64,000 bases of DNA from Thiohalospira sp051746205 (GCA_051746205.1 JBNJEU010000001.1:21945-85944); one strand, 5' to 3'. Positions 52,254-61,408 are shown, numbered from the stretch's first letter. The notes: a model not told the origin generated them from the sequence alone. Translations and numbers: made by a program.

Positions 52254-54082
52254 GGGTTCTCTCCTGACTGTTCTGACTGCGGGTTCACGAAGTTTTCCGG
52301 GGATTCCGGACCGCCCAGCGGCTCCACAGAGCCGGGCTCGACGGTGCCGGCGAATTCGTTCTGCACGGCGTTGACCACGGGATCGGCGGCGATCGCGGCT
52401 TCGGCGGCGGCGAGCGCCTCCTGGCGGCGGCGCTCCTGGTACTGTGCCGGGGTATCCAGTCCTTCCTCGGCGGTGATGTTCACCTTGAGGCCCTCTTCCT
52501 GAAGAAAAGTCTGCAGGGCCAGGACCAGCCGCTCCAGATTGCGGCCGGAATTGAGGAAATCGCGTTGACGGTCCAGCGCCAGCAGGATGGTCTTGCCATC
52601 ACGCCCACGCCAGACGGTGTGGCGTAGCATCTCGCGCACCATGCTCTGGGCCGGGATCGCCTCCACCCAGTTGGCCCAGACCGCCGGATCGACCGGATCG
52701 CCCTGAGCGGGTTGCGGCGGGGCATCGTCCGCGACAGGGGTCCCGCCGAGGGCCCCGGTATCGAGCGGCGCTTCAGGGGACGGGACGGATGCGGTCGACG
52801 CGGGTTCCGGGCGCATGGCGGGCTCCGGTCTCGGAGCGGGCTCCGGACTCGACTCGAGCTCCGGACTCGGCTCCGGCTCCGGACTCGGCTCCGGCTCCGG
52901 CTCCGGACTCGGAGCGGGCTCCGGGCTCGGCGCTGGCATCGGCTGTCCTTCGGCCACGCGCCCGGTGGCCGTCGGCGGAGCCGGAACCGGCGTAGCACCC
53001 TCCTGCGGCTGGAAGGCGAGCATGCGCAGCAGTGCCATTTCCAGTCCGGCGCGCGGATCCGGGGCCTGCGGCAGGTCGCGACGGCCATGCAGGGCGATCT
53101 GGTAGAAGAGTTGTACATCCTCGGGGGTGAGTCGCGCTGCCAGCCGACGAACGGCGTCGCCCTCGGCGTCGGCGGCGCTGGCACCGGGGGCCATCTGTTC
53201 CACCGCCACCTGGTGGAGCAGACTGATCAGCTCTGCCAGCAGTTGCCCCGGATCCGGGCCCTGCTCACCGAGTTCGGCCACCCGCGCCAGCGTGGCAGAA
53301 GCCTCACCGGCGGCCACTGTCTCCAGCAGCGCGGCCACCTGCTGCTGCCCCACGGAGCCGAGCATCGTCGCGACCTCCGCCTCGGTCAGCCGACCACCTC
53401 CAAAAGCGATGGCTTGATCCAGCAGGCTCAGGGCGTCGCGCACACTCCCCTCCGCCGCGCGCGCCACCAGGGTGACCGCGCCGGGCTCGGCCTCCACGCC
53501 CTCCGCCGCCAGCACCCGTCCGAGATGCCCGGTCAGCATCTCCATGGGCAGCGGCTTGAGGTTGAAGCGCAGGCAGCGCGAGAGCACGGTCACCGGCAGC
53601 TTCTGCGGATCGGTGGTGGCCAGCAGGAACTTCACGTGGGACGGCGGCTCCTCCAGCGTCTTCAACAGGGCGTTGAAGCTGTGGCTGGAGAGCATGTGGA
53701 CCTCGTCCACCAGATAGACCTTGTACCGACCGGCGGCCGGGGCGTACTGGACGTTATCCAGCAGCTCGCGGGTATCGTCCACCTTGGTGCGCGAGGCGGC
53801 GTCCACCTCGATGAGATCGACGAAGCGGCCCTCGTCGATGGCGACACACGCCTCGCACCGGCCGCAGGGGCTCGATCCGACCCCCTCGAGGCAGTTCAGC
53901 GACTTGGCCAGCAGCCGGGCGATGGTGGTCTTGCCGACCCCGCGGGTGCCGGTGAAGAGGAAGGCGTGATGGAGGCGATTCTGGTCCAGCGCGTTGCTCA
54001 GTGCCTGGACCACGTGGGCCTGGCCCACCAGTTCGGGGAAGTTGCGCGGGCGCCACTTGCGGGCGAGAACCTGATAGCTCAC
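52250..54082 (-). CDS. dnaX: DNA polymerase III subunit gamma/tau
   Basis: Clamp-loader ATPase and replisome organiser. The 610-residue protein has Walker A GTRGVGKTTIAR, the zinc motif CLEGVGSSPCGRCEAC, DEVHMLSSHSFNALLKTLEE with Walker B, and clamp-loader domain III. Residues about 380-426 are a low-complexity linker built of S-P-E-P and E-P-E-P units, then come the tau-specific domains IV-V. The start is GTG at 54082 after GGGAGGGGCC, giving VSYQVLARKWRPRNF. No A-rich slippery heptamer for a gamma frameshift product is visible. Confidence 0.96.
   Translation of the reverse strand: MSYQVLARKWRPRNFPELVGQAHVVQALSNALDQNRLHHAFLFTGTRGVGKTTIARLLAKSLNCLEGVGSSPCGRCEACVAIDEGRFVDLIEVDAASRTKVDDTRELLDNVQYAPAAGRYKVYLVDEVHMLSSHSFNALLKTLEEPPSHVKFLLATTDPQKLPVTVLSRCLRFNLKPLPMEMLTGHLGRVLAAEGVEAEPGAVTLVARAAEGSVRDALSLLDQAIAFGGGRLTEAEVATMLGSVGQQQVAALLETVAAGEASATLARVAELGEQGPDPGQLLAELISLLHQVAVEQMAPGASAADAEGDAVRRLAARLTPEDVQLFYQIALHGRRDLPQAPDPRAGLEMALLRMLAFQPQEGATPVPAPPTATGRVAEGQPMPAPSPEPAPSPEPEPEPSPEPEPSPELESSPEPAPRPEPAMRPEPASTASVPSPEAPLDTGALGGTPVADDAPPQPAQGDPVDPAVWANWVEAIPAQSMVREMLRHTVWRGRDGKTILLALDRQRDFLNSGRNLERLVLALQTFLQEEGLKVNITAEEGLDTPAQYQERRRQEALAAAEAAIAADPVVNAVQNEFAGTVEPGSVEPLGGPESPENFVNPQSEQSGENP
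52815..52943. repeat. Short tandem repeats coding a Pro-Glu linker in dnaX
   Basis: The plus strand repeats CTCCGGACTCGG and CTCCGGCTCCGG units about ten times with small variations, encoding S-P-E-P and E-P-E-P runs in the tau linker. The region is prone to replication slippage, and repeat number may vary between strains. Confidence 0.7.
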
Positions 54083-54117
54083 CGGCGGCCCCTCCCTGCG
54101 GGGCTGAGAATTCGGGT

Positions 54118-54229
54118 GGTGGCCCCCGCCAACCCGGTCCCGGCACACGAAAGAACTGCTGCCGCTGCTCCCTTCCGGGCCTGACGGGGTTCACAGCCAT
54201 TCGTTGCGGGGAGATCGACGAGAGCCACC
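54118..54229 (-). ncRNA. ffs: Signal recognition particle 4.5S RNA
   Basis: The minus strand carries the invariant SRP domain IV core GTCAGGCCCGGAAGGGAGCA with GGAA tetraloop and the conserved internal-loop bases. The termini GGTGGC and GCCACC pair to close the long helix, giving about 112 nt; E. coli 4.5S RNA is 114 nt. The gene lies upstream of dnaX. Protein partner Ffh is encoded at 11502-12857. Confidence 0.95.
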
Positions 54230-54292
54230 ATGGAACCGATGATCCTAACACCTCGCTTCGATGATCAGAAGGCCGAGCACATTCCCGAGGCT

Positions 54293-54323
54293 CCACCCGC
54301 GCCACGCTTCGTGGCGCGGGTGG
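54293..54323. other. Perfect 14-bp hairpin upstream of crtE
   Basis: CCACCCGCGCCACG-CTT-CGTGGCGCGGGTGG is a perfect 14-bp stem with a three-base loop, 64 bases before the crtE start and in the divergent gap between ffs and crtE. No T-run follows on either strand. If transcribed in the crtE leader it would be an extremely stable structure, possibly an attenuator or leader stabiliser; if upstream of the promoter it could be an operator or barrier between units. Confidence 0.6.
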
Positions 54324-54387
54324 TATCCCGTGGACTAGACTCCGATGAGAACAGTCGGAACAGATCGAAACAGGGACAGAACACACC

Positions 54388-55257
54388 ATGGTCACCACCT
54401 CCGCCGCCCTGGCATCCGGAACGCCGCTCCCCGGGGAAAAGGAGCGACGGGCGCTCATCGATGACCGGCTCCGTCGCCTCCTCCCCACCGGCCCCGACCT
54501 CCCCGCGACCCTTCACGACGCCCTTGAGGAGGGGCTGCTCGCTCCCGGAAAGCGCCTGAGGCCGCAGCTGACTCTGCTCGCCACTGCCCAGTGCGACGGC
54601 GACTGGCATGCGGCCCTGGATCCCGCCTGCGCCCTGGAGATGGTCCATGCCGCATCGCTGATCCTCGACGACCTCCCCGCCATGGACGACGCCAGCGAAC
54701 GCCGGGGCCGTCCGGCACTGCATCGCCGCTTCGGCGAGGACGGCGCGATCCTGGCAGCGGTGGCCCTGATGAACCGCGCCTACGCTGTGGTGGCCGACTG
54801 CCCCGACCTCACGGCGGAGACCCGTCTGAATCTGGTGCGGGAACTGGCCGGTACCATCGGGACCGACGGACTGGTGGCCGGACAGTGGCGGGACCTCCAC
54901 CAGCTGGACGGCGCCGGTGCCGCGATGGTCGAGGCAGTGAATCGGCAGAAGACCGGGCTGCTCTTTCGTCTTGCCGTGGACTGGGGCGCCCGGGTAGCGT
55001 CTGCGGGAGAGGCGCGTCGCGCGGCCCTCAGCGCCTTTGCCGACGCCGTCGGTCTCGGTTACCAGGCGCTGGACGATGCCTCCGATCACTGGGAAGATGG
55101 GCCGGATTCGTCACGTCTGACCGGAGGTCCCGACACCGTGCGTCACCATGTGGATTCCGCTCTGAAAAACCTCGAGCACGGCTTCCCGAACGGAGAGTTG
55201 CACCTCGCCGCGTTTGTCCTCGGCCTGTTCGGCAAACACCTCGACGATCCTCGATGA
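54388..55257 (+). CDS. crtE: Geranylgeranyl diphosphate synthase CrtE
   Basis: Makes C20 GGPP from FPP/DMAPP and IPP, the first committed precursor for carotenoids. The 289-residue prenyltransferase has the first Asp-rich motif DDLPAMD at 94-100 and the second DDASD at 229-233. The region LVAGQWRDLHQLDG replaces the typical GQ-D-L helix of CrtE. ATG at 54388. Its TGA overlaps the ATG of the ABC ATPase gene (ATGA). The pairing with crtZ, crtB, crtI and crtY supports CrtE over farnesyl synthase IspA. Confidence 0.88.
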   Translation: MVTTSAALASGTPLPGEKERRALIDDRLRRLLPTGPDLPATLHDALEEGLLAPGKRLRPQLTLLATAQCDGDWHAALDPACALEMVHAASLILDDLPAMDDASERRGRPALHRRFGEDGAILAAVALMNRAYAVVADCPDLTAETRLNLVRELAGTIGTDGLVAGQWRDLHQLDGAGAAMVEAVNRQKTGLLFRLAVDWGARVASAGEARRAALSAFADAVGLGYQALDDASDHWEDGPDSSRLTGGPDTVRHHVDSALKNLEHGFPNGELHLAAFVLGLFGKHLDDPR

Positions 55258-55943
55258 CCGTGACACCGGAGACTGCGAGCAGTGACGACGACCCGGTGCT
55301 GCTCCTGAAGGGCGTTCACTTCGCCTACCCGGACCGTCCGGTCCTGTGCGGAGTCGACCTGCGGCTGCGGCCAGGGAGCATCCACGGTCTGCTCGGTCCC
55401 AACGGCGCCGGCAAGACCACCCTCTTCCGTCTGATCACCGGGCGTCTGCGTCCCGATTCCGGCACCATCCGACTGCTCGGCCATCCCCCCGAGGTCGGCA
55501 CCGTACGCCGCCATCTGGGCTGGGTCCCTCAGACCCCGGCCATCTATCCGCACCTGACCGTACGCGAGAACCTGGAGGCCTTTGCCCGCCTCTGGCGCAT
55601 CCCGCGCGCGAGCATCGAGCAGCGGGTCGCCGACGCGCTGACAGCCGGCCAGCTCGAGCAGCGCGCCGATGACCGGGTCGCGCACCTTTCCGGTGGTTAC
55701 CAGCAACGCGTCAACATTGCCGTGGCCCTGGTCCCGCATCCTCGTTTGCTGCTGCTGGACGAACCGACCTCAGGCGTGGACAGCGAGGCACGCGCGGCCA
55801 TCCAGGATGTGCTGCTGCGTCAGGCCGCCTCCGGTACGGCCCTGTTGCTGACCACCCACGACAGCGAAGAGGCCGAGCGCCTCTGCGACCATTTCAGCCG
55901 ACTGGAAGGCGGGCGCCTGGCGACCCGGGAGGCCACCGAATGA
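55254..55943 (+). CDS. ABC transporter ATP-binding protein in the carotenoid operon
   Basis: A 229-residue ATPase of the ABC-2 (drug/polysaccharide/antibiotic export) class. Walker A is LGPNGAGKTTLFRL, the signature is LSGGYQQRVNIA and Walker B LLLLDEPTSGVD, followed by the H-loop LLLTTHDSEEAE. ATG at 55254 overlaps the crtE stop, and its own stop overlaps the permease start at 55940 (ATGA). This tight coupling places it functionally with crtE and crtZ. Substrate unknown. Confidence 0.9.
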   Translation: MTVTPETASSDDDPVLLLKGVHFAYPDRPVLCGVDLRLRPGSIHGLLGPNGAGKTTLFRLITGRLRPDSGTIRLLGHPPEVGTVRRHLGWVPQTPAIYPHLTVRENLEAFARLWRIPRASIEQRVADALTAGQLEQRADDRVAHLSGGYQQRVNIAVALVPHPRLLLLDEPTSGVDSEARAAIQDVLLRQAASGTALLLTTHDSEEAERLCDHFSRLEGGRLATREATE

Positions 55944-57136
55944 TCGCCACCACCCTGCGGATCATGCTCCTGGGGCTGCTTCGGGATCGCGGCGCGCTGG
56001 CCCTGACCTTCCTGCTGCCCCCCCTGATCTACGTCGTCTTTGCCGCCATCTTTTCCGGCACCAGCACCGGCGACTTCGAACCCCGGGTGGTGGTGGTGGA
56101 CGCCGTGGAAGACCGCCACACCGAAAGGCTGATCGTCGCCCTGGAGGAGGAGCCCCGACTGCGGGTGGTCGCTCGAGCAGACACGCTCGCGGCCGCCACC
56201 GAACGCGTCCGACGCGGGGAGGCCGACGCCACCCTGAGCATTCAGCACCCCCTGCACCACGAGCCGCCGGAAGGCGAGGCGGCCCTCCGGGTCGTGGCCG
56301 ACGGGAGCCGTGCCATGGCGGCGCCGCTGGTGACCGGTCTGGTCCAGGAGGTCTTTGCAAGAGCGCTTCCCGAGGTTCTGATCGCCCGAACCCTGACCCA
56401 GCTGGAAGAGATCGTGGGAGGGTACACCGAAGCGCAACAACACCGTATTGCCGAGAACCTGGGGCGCCTCGGCTCCAGCGACGAAGCGCTCTCCCTTCCC
56501 GTAGAGCAGGCCATCGCCGGCGGTCGGGAGGCCGGCGCGGTCAGTTATTACGCCGGGGCCATCGCCATGCTCTTCCTCCTGTTCGCGACCCTGAACACGT
56601 CCATGGGTTTTATCGACGAACGCCGCAACGGCATCCTCGACCGCCTCTTCCTCGGTCCGGGCGGTAGCCATGTCATTGTTCTGGGCAAGACCCTTTTCCT
56701 GACCGCCCAGGGCATGGCACAGATCGCACTCATTTTCGTGACCGCGTGGCTCTTCTATGGTGTGGACTGGCTGGCCCGGCCCGCTGCCTGGCTGCTCACC
56801 ACTCTGCTGGCCGCCTTCCTGGCGGCCGGTCTGGGCCTGCTCATCGCCGCCGCCGCGCGCACTCGCGAGCAGGCCCAGACCGTCGGTACCTTTCTCGTCC
56901 TCACCCTCTCCGCGGTGGGCGGGAGCATGGTACCGCGCTACCTGATGCCGGGATGGTTGCAGGAAATCGGCTGGCTGAGTCCCAACGCCTGGGCCATCGA
57001 GGCCTATGAGGGCGTGCTCTGGCGCGACAGTTCACTCGGTGAACTCCTGCCCGCCTGGTTGGTGCTGGGGGGCGCCGGCCTCATCACTCTGGGAGCCGCA
57101 CTCTGGCTCGCGGCACGCCCCGTCCATCACCGCTGA
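55940..57136 (+). CDS. ABC-2 type permease in the carotenoid operon
   Basis: A 398-residue permease with one N-terminal transmembrane helix (ALALTFLLPPLIYVVFAAIF), a large extracytoplasmic region (about 45-210), and five C-terminal helices (GAIAMLFLLFATLNTSMGFI, LTTLLAAFLAAGLGLLIAAAA, ALWLAARP). This layout matches the YhhJ/DrrB-like ABC-2 exporters. Its partner ATPase is encoded immediately upstream. Export of a lipid, pigment or pigment precursor is conceivable from the location but not shown. Confidence 0.87.
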   Translation: MIATTLRIMLLGLLRDRGALALTFLLPPLIYVVFAAIFSGTSTGDFEPRVVVVDAVEDRHTERLIVALEEEPRLRVVARADTLAAATERVRRGEADATLSIQHPLHHEPPEGEAALRVVADGSRAMAAPLVTGLVQEVFARALPEVLIARTLTQLEEIVGGYTEAQQHRIAENLGRLGSSDEALSLPVEQAIAGGREAGAVSYYAGAIAMLFLLFATLNTSMGFIDERRNGILDRLFLGPGGSHVIVLGKTLFLTAQGMAQIALIFVTAWLFYGVDWLARPAAWLLTTLLAAFLAAGLGLLIAAAARTREQAQTVGTFLVLTLSAVGGSMVPRYLMPGWLQEIGWLSPNAWAIEAYEGVLWRDSSLGELLPAWLVLGGAGLITLGAALWLAARPVHHR

Positions 57137-57155
57137 TCCGGCTGGAGGAAAGACG

Positions 57156-57659
57156 ATGACCTGGTTCGGCAATCTCCTGTTCTTCCTTTCCGCCCTGTTC
57201 GCCATGGAAGGGGTGGCCTGGGCGGCCCACAAGTACATCATGCACGGCTGGGGCTGGGGCTGGCACCGTTCCCACCACGAGCCGCGCAGCGGCTGGTTCG
57301 AGCGCAACGATCTCTACGCCGTCTGCTTCGCCGGCCTGGCCATCCTGCTGATGTGGCTGGGCCGCGACAACTACGGACCGACCTTCTGGCTCGGCTCGGG
57401 GATGACCGCGTACGGGGTCATCTACTATCTGGTTCATGATGGGCTGGTCCATCAGCGCTGGCCGCTGCGCTGGCAGCCCAAGGGCGGCTACCTGAAGCGG
57501 CTGGTACGCGCCCATCGACTGCATCACGCGGTGGACGGACGGGACGGCTGTGTCTCGTTCGGGTTCGTGTATGCGCCGCCGGTGGAGCGGTTGAAGGCGC
57601 AGTTGCGGGTGAACCAGGGGCTCGGGGCGCGGGTATCCCCCGACGTCGAGCGGGAGTGA
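57156..57659 (+). CDS. crtZ: Beta-carotene 3-hydroxylase CrtZ
   Basis: Di-iron membrane hydroxylase of the fatty-acid-hydroxylase superfamily that converts beta-carotene to zeaxanthin via cryptoxanthin. The 167-residue protein has the histidine motifs HKYIMHG, HRSHHEPR, HDGLVHQRW and HRLHHAV and several hydrophobic segments. ATG at 57156 follows GGAGGAAAGACG. It ends the plus-strand operon that begins with crtE; crtB faces it 83 bases away. Confidence 0.94.
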   Translation: MTWFGNLLFFLSALFAMEGVAWAAHKYIMHGWGWGWHRSHHEPRSGWFERNDLYAVCFAGLAILLMWLGRDNYGPTFWLGSGMTAYGVIYYLVHDGLVHQRWPLRWQPKGGYLKRLVRAHRLHHAVDGRDGCVSFGFVYAPPVERLKAQLRVNQGLGARVSPDVERE

Positions 57660-57742
57660 CGGAGCAGGATACGGGTTTTGATGGTCAGGAGGCGGGCCGG
57701 ACCCCCCGCACCCCGATCCTCGGCCCTTTCTCGGTCTCTCTG

Positions 57743-58672
57743 CTACCGGGGGCGGGTCCAGAGACCGTCGCGTGAAACGGGGCTACGGTGGCCCCGGGTG
57801 GTGGCCTGGAGGGTGGCGGCGACGAGCAGGGCCAGTTTACGCGGGGTGCTGGTGGAGGTGCGCCGAGTAATGGCGGCGGCGCCCTGGCGGCGGATCCGGA
57901 GGCCGATGTCGCGATAGACCAGACGGGCGGCGGCGATGGCCCAGGCGGAACGCCACGGCAGCCGGGCGATGCCGTCGAGGGCGGAGGCGTAGTAGGGCTC
58001 GGCGGTCGCCACCAGTCGGCGGGCCAGGGGCGCGACCTCTTCGGCCCGGGCGGGGTCCCCCAGGTCGGCGGCGCCGAGACGAGCCTCGGTCAGCCACTCG
58101 GCAGGGATGTAGCAGCGCCCCATGCGGGCATCCTCGGCAATGTCACGGGCAATGTTGGTGAGCTGGAAGCCAAGGCCGAGATCGCAGGCCCGGTCCAGGG
58201 TCTCTTCATCCTCGACACCCATGATCCGCGCCATCATCACCCCCACCACCCCGGCCACGTGGTAGCTGTAGCGCAGGGTGTCGTCGAGGGTGGCGTAGTG
58301 GTGCTCGACGACGTCCATGCGCAGGCCGGCCAGCAGGTCCTCGGCCTGCGCCCGGGGGATGGCGTGGCGCTCGACCACGCGACGAAAGGCCTCGAACACC
58401 GGGTCGGCCACCGGCTCTCCCCGGTAGACCGCCGCCGTCTGCTCGTACAGCCGCGCCAGCCGCGTCTCGGCGTCGCCCTCGACGGCCACATCGGCGGCGG
58501 CGCGGTTGAAGCCGAATTCCTGGCCGTCGACCACGTCGTCGCAGTGGCGGCACCAGGCATAGAGCAGGCGGACGCTGTCGCGAGTCTCGGGATCGAAGAG
58601 CCGCGCGGCGGCGGCGAAGCTCTTCGAGCCCTGATCGAGGCTTTCCTGACTCCGACGCGCCACCTCATCCAT
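57743..58672 (-). CDS. crtB: Phytoene synthase CrtB
   Basis: Condenses two GGPP to phytoene. The 309-residue protein has the Asp-rich motif YAWCRHCDDVVDGQ, the second NIARDIAEDARMGRCYIP and YSYHVAGVVGVMMARIMG. The ATG at 58672 overlaps the crtI stop by eight bases. It is the last gene of the minus-strand crtY-crtI-crtB operon. Confidence 0.96.
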   Translation of the reverse strand: MDEVARRSQESLDQGSKSFAAAARLFDPETRDSVRLLYAWCRHCDDVVDGQEFGFNRAAADVAVEGDAETRLARLYEQTAAVYRGEPVADPVFEAFRRVVERHAIPRAQAEDLLAGLRMDVVEHHYATLDDTLRYSYHVAGVVGVMMARIMGVEDEETLDRACDLGLGFQLTNIARDIAEDARMGRCYIPAEWLTEARLGAADLGDPARAEEVAPLARRLVATAEPYYASALDGIARLPWRSAWAIAAARLVYRDIGLRIRRQGAAAITRRTSTSTPRKLALLVAATLQATTRGHRSPVSRDGLWTRPR

Positions 58673-60173
58673 CGGATTCCCCCGCCAGACCGAGGTCGTC
58701 GGCCATCAGGCCGGCAGTGGCGCGGGCGGAGCCCACCACTCCGGGGATGCCGGCACCGGGATGGGTCCCCGCCCCGACCAGATAGAGGTTCTCCAGCTCG
58801 GCGTCGCGGTTGTGCGGCCGGAACCAGGCGCTCTGGGTCAGCACCGGTTCCACCGAGAAGGCGGAGCCGAGGTGGGCATGGAGTTCGTCGCGGAAGTCGA
58901 ACGGGGTCAGGATGCGCTGCACCACCAGGTCGTCGCGCAGGCCGGGGATCAGGGTCTGCTCCAGACGCTCCAGGATGCGTTCGGCGTAGCGCGGCCCCTC
59001 CACCGTCCAGTCGATGTCGGCGCTGCCGAGATGGGGCACCGGCGACAGGGCGTAGTAAGTGCTGCACCCCGCCGGGGCCAGACTCGGATCGGTCCCCGAC
59101 GGCGCGTGCAGGTAAAGGGAAAAGTCCTCCGGCAATTCGGGTCCGTCGAAGATCTCACGGATCAGTTCGCGGTAGCGCGGCCCGAACAGCACCGTGTGGT
59201 GGCTGAGGTCCGGGTGTTCCCGACGCAGCCCGAAGTAGACCACGAACAGCGACATGCTGAAGCTCTTGCGTTCCAGCTTCCTGGCCTGCTGCGGGCCGCG
59301 CGTGCTCTCCTTCAGCAGGGCCTTGTAGGTGTGCACCACGTCGGCGTTACTGGCCACGGCATCGAAGGATTCGTCGCCGATCGCGGTGGTCACCCCAGTG
59401 ACCCGCGAGCCGTCGGTGGTGATCCCGCTGACCTCGGCATTCAGCCGCAGCTCGCCCCCCATGTCCCGGAACAACCGCGCCATGCCGTCCACCAGCGCGC
59501 CGGTGCCGCCGCGCGCGAACCAGACGCCCCACTCCCGCTCCAGCGCGTGGATCAGGGCGTAGATCCCGGAGGTACGGAAGGGATCGCCGCCCACCAGCAG
59601 CGGGTGAAAGGAGAGCGCCTGGCGCAGCTTCGGGTGGCGAACGAAACGCCCCACGTGGGCGTAGACGCTGCGCCATGCCTGCAGCTTCATCAGCGCCGGA
59701 GCCACCCGCAGCATGCTCGCCACGGAGAGGAACGGTACGTGGCCCAGCTTCAGATAGCCGGTTGCGAAGACCTTCTTCGAGTACTCATGAAAACGGTGGT
59801 AGCCCGCCACATCGTCCGGTGCCAGCGCCCGGATCTGGGCCTCCAGCCTGTCGGGATCGGCGCTGTAGTCGAACACCGTACCGTCGTCCCAGCAGAGGCG
59901 GTACATCGGGTCCACCGGCAGCAGTTCGACATAGTCGGCCATGTCGCGGCCGGCCAGCTCGAACAGCGCCCGCAGGGCGGACGGATCGGTGATCACCGTC
60001 GGCCCGGCGTCGAAGACGAAACCCGCTTCCTCGTAGACGTAGGCGCGACCACCGGGGCGGTCCCGGCGCTCCAGCAGCGTGGTCCGGCAACCCATGGCCT
60101 GCAGACGGATGGCCAGGGCCAGGCCGCCGAAACCGGCGCCGATGACCGCGACCCGGGGGGATGAATCACTCAT
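58665..60173 (-). CDS. crtI: Phytoene desaturase CrtI
   Basis: FAD enzyme that desaturates phytoene to lycopene in four steps. The 502-residue protein starts with the FAD-binding VIGAGFGGLALAIRLQAMG and LERRDRPGGRAYVYEEAGF, and ends with the CrtI signature YLVGAGTHPGAGIPGVVGSA. The 8-base overlaps with crtY and crtB indicate coupled translation. Confidence 0.97.
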   Translation of the reverse strand: MSDSSPRVAVIGAGFGGLALAIRLQAMGCRTTLLERRDRPGGRAYVYEEAGFVFDAGPTVITDPSALRALFELAGRDMADYVELLPVDPMYRLCWDDGTVFDYSADPDRLEAQIRALAPDDVAGYHRFHEYSKKVFATGYLKLGHVPFLSVASMLRVAPALMKLQAWRSVYAHVGRFVRHPKLRQALSFHPLLVGGDPFRTSGIYALIHALEREWGVWFARGGTGALVDGMARLFRDMGGELRLNAEVSGITTDGSRVTGVTTAIGDESFDAVASNADVVHTYKALLKESTRGPQQARKLERKSFSMSLFVVYFGLRREHPDLSHHTVLFGPRYRELIREIFDGPELPEDFSLYLHAPSGTDPSLAPAGCSTYYALSPVPHLGSADIDWTVEGPRYAERILERLEQTLIPGLRDDLVVQRILTPFDFRDELHAHLGSAFSVEPVLTQSAWFRPHNRDAELENLYLVGAGTHPGAGIPGVVGSARATAGLMADDLGLAGESDG

Positions 60174-61353
60174 TGCGGGGGTTCTCCTTGGCAGTAGGGC
60201 GTTGGTGTTTCAGAAAAGGGCGACCCGACAGGCAGCTCAGCGCCCGGAGCAGCGGAACCGGCGGTCGACCCGCCAGGACCCGCAGGCGATCGACCAGGGT
60301 CGGCCGCCCGGCATAGAAACGGGCGATGAGCGGCTCCGGCAGCCGGTAGAAGCGCTCCAGCACCCGGTAGCGGCGCCCTGGTGTGGCGGCGCCAAAGAGC
60401 ATGCGGTTGAGCAGGCGGAAGAAGCCGGTGCGCCGCCAGTGGCTGGCGACCAGCTGGTCGAGTACCCGGCGCAGGCTGGCCGCGTCCAGCTGTTCGGCTG
60501 CGGCAACGGCCTCGGCGGTACGCACTGCGTCAGGCAGCGAGTAGCCGGTGGTCGGATGGAACAGTCCAGCACCGAGGCCGATACGCGGCACCGCCGCCTC
60601 CGACGTGGGCGCGGGGCGCTCCCCGGCCAGCACGATGGGCAGCACCCCGGTCTCGGTGCGCTCCACGGCGTGAATGGACCAGCCCTGTCCGGCGGCATAG
60701 TCCTGTACCGCCCGGGCCAGCGCCTCGGTGTCCAGGGTGGCGCCGTCGCTGTAGCGGGTATCCTCCACCAGCAGGCGGTCGGCGCCCAGCGGCAGGGTGT
60801 AGAGGAAACGGTAGCCGTCCTCCTGGGAGACGGTGGCATCCATCAGGATCGGGTGCTCCAGGCCATGAGGTGCGGTCAGGGTCACCTCCAGGCCGACGAA
60901 CTTCTGATAACCCAGGGCGAGGCGCTCCGCCGGCAGCTCGCCCCGGGCATCGAGCACGGCTTCCGCCTCCAGGACCGAACCGTCGGCCAGCACCACATAC
61001 CGGGGCGCCAGCTCCGTGACCGCGGTGTTCAGCCGAATGGTAGCGACCCCGGAAGCCATCAGGTGGCGGTGCAGCCGCTCGGCGGTGATGGTCCGATAGT
61101 CGCCGTCCAGTCGCCTCTGAAGTCGGGGGAAACGGACCTCGTGGCCGGACCAGTGGTGGACCCGCAGCGTCTCCAGCCAGTCGTGCTGCTCGGGGGTCAG
61201 ATCACTGCCGTGATACGACCAGGTGTGGTTACCGCCCAGGGTCGGCCCCCGCTCCAGCAGCAGCACCCGGGGGGCCGGTCGGCGCCGTGCCAGCCGCAGG
61301 GCCAGCAGACTCCCCGCCAGACCACCCCCCACCACGATGAGATCCGCTTTCAC
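60166..61353 (-). CDS. crtY: Lycopene beta-cyclase CrtY
   Basis: Cyclises both ends of lycopene to beta-carotene. The 395-residue protein has the dinucleotide-binding VVGGGLAGSLLALRLA, the conserved YRFLYTLPLGADRLLVEDT and FYRLPEPLIARFYAG near the C-terminus. It matches the CrtY (bacterial) class. The upstream ATP-grasp-like gene ends 55 bases before it. Confidence 0.95.
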   Translation of the reverse strand: MKADLIVVGGGLAGSLLALRLARRRPAPRVLLLERGPTLGGNHTWSYHGSDLTPEQHDWLETLRVHHWSGHEVRFPRLQRRLDGDYRTITAERLHRHLMASGVATIRLNTAVTELAPRYVVLADGSVLEAEAVLDARGELPAERLALGYQKFVGLEVTLTAPHGLEHPILMDATVSQEDGYRFLYTLPLGADRLLVEDTRYSDGATLDTEALARAVQDYAAGQGWSIHAVERTETGVLPIVLAGERPAPTSEAAVPRIGLGAGLFHPTTGYSLPDAVRTAEAVAAAEQLDAASLRRVLDQLVASHWRRTGFFRLLNRMLFGAATPGRRYRVLERFYRLPEPLIARFYAGRPTLVDRLRVLAGRPPVPLLRALSCLSGRPFLKHQRPTAKENPRNE

Positions 61354-61408
61354 TACCCCTCCTTGAGAAATCCTCTGCCTCCGCCGGACAACTGGTCAGC
61401 CGTTGCGT

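Noticed and set aside
52250..54082. Programmed -1 frameshift in dnaX producing gamma
   Set aside because: No A-AAA-AAG-type slippery heptamer is visible in the reading frame.
54240..54270. Light/singlet-oxygen ECF-sigma (RpoE type) promoter ahead of crtE
   Set aside because: TGATCC is present at 54240-54245, but the downstream box at the right spacing (TCAGAA) does not match well, and one hexamer alone is weak evidence.
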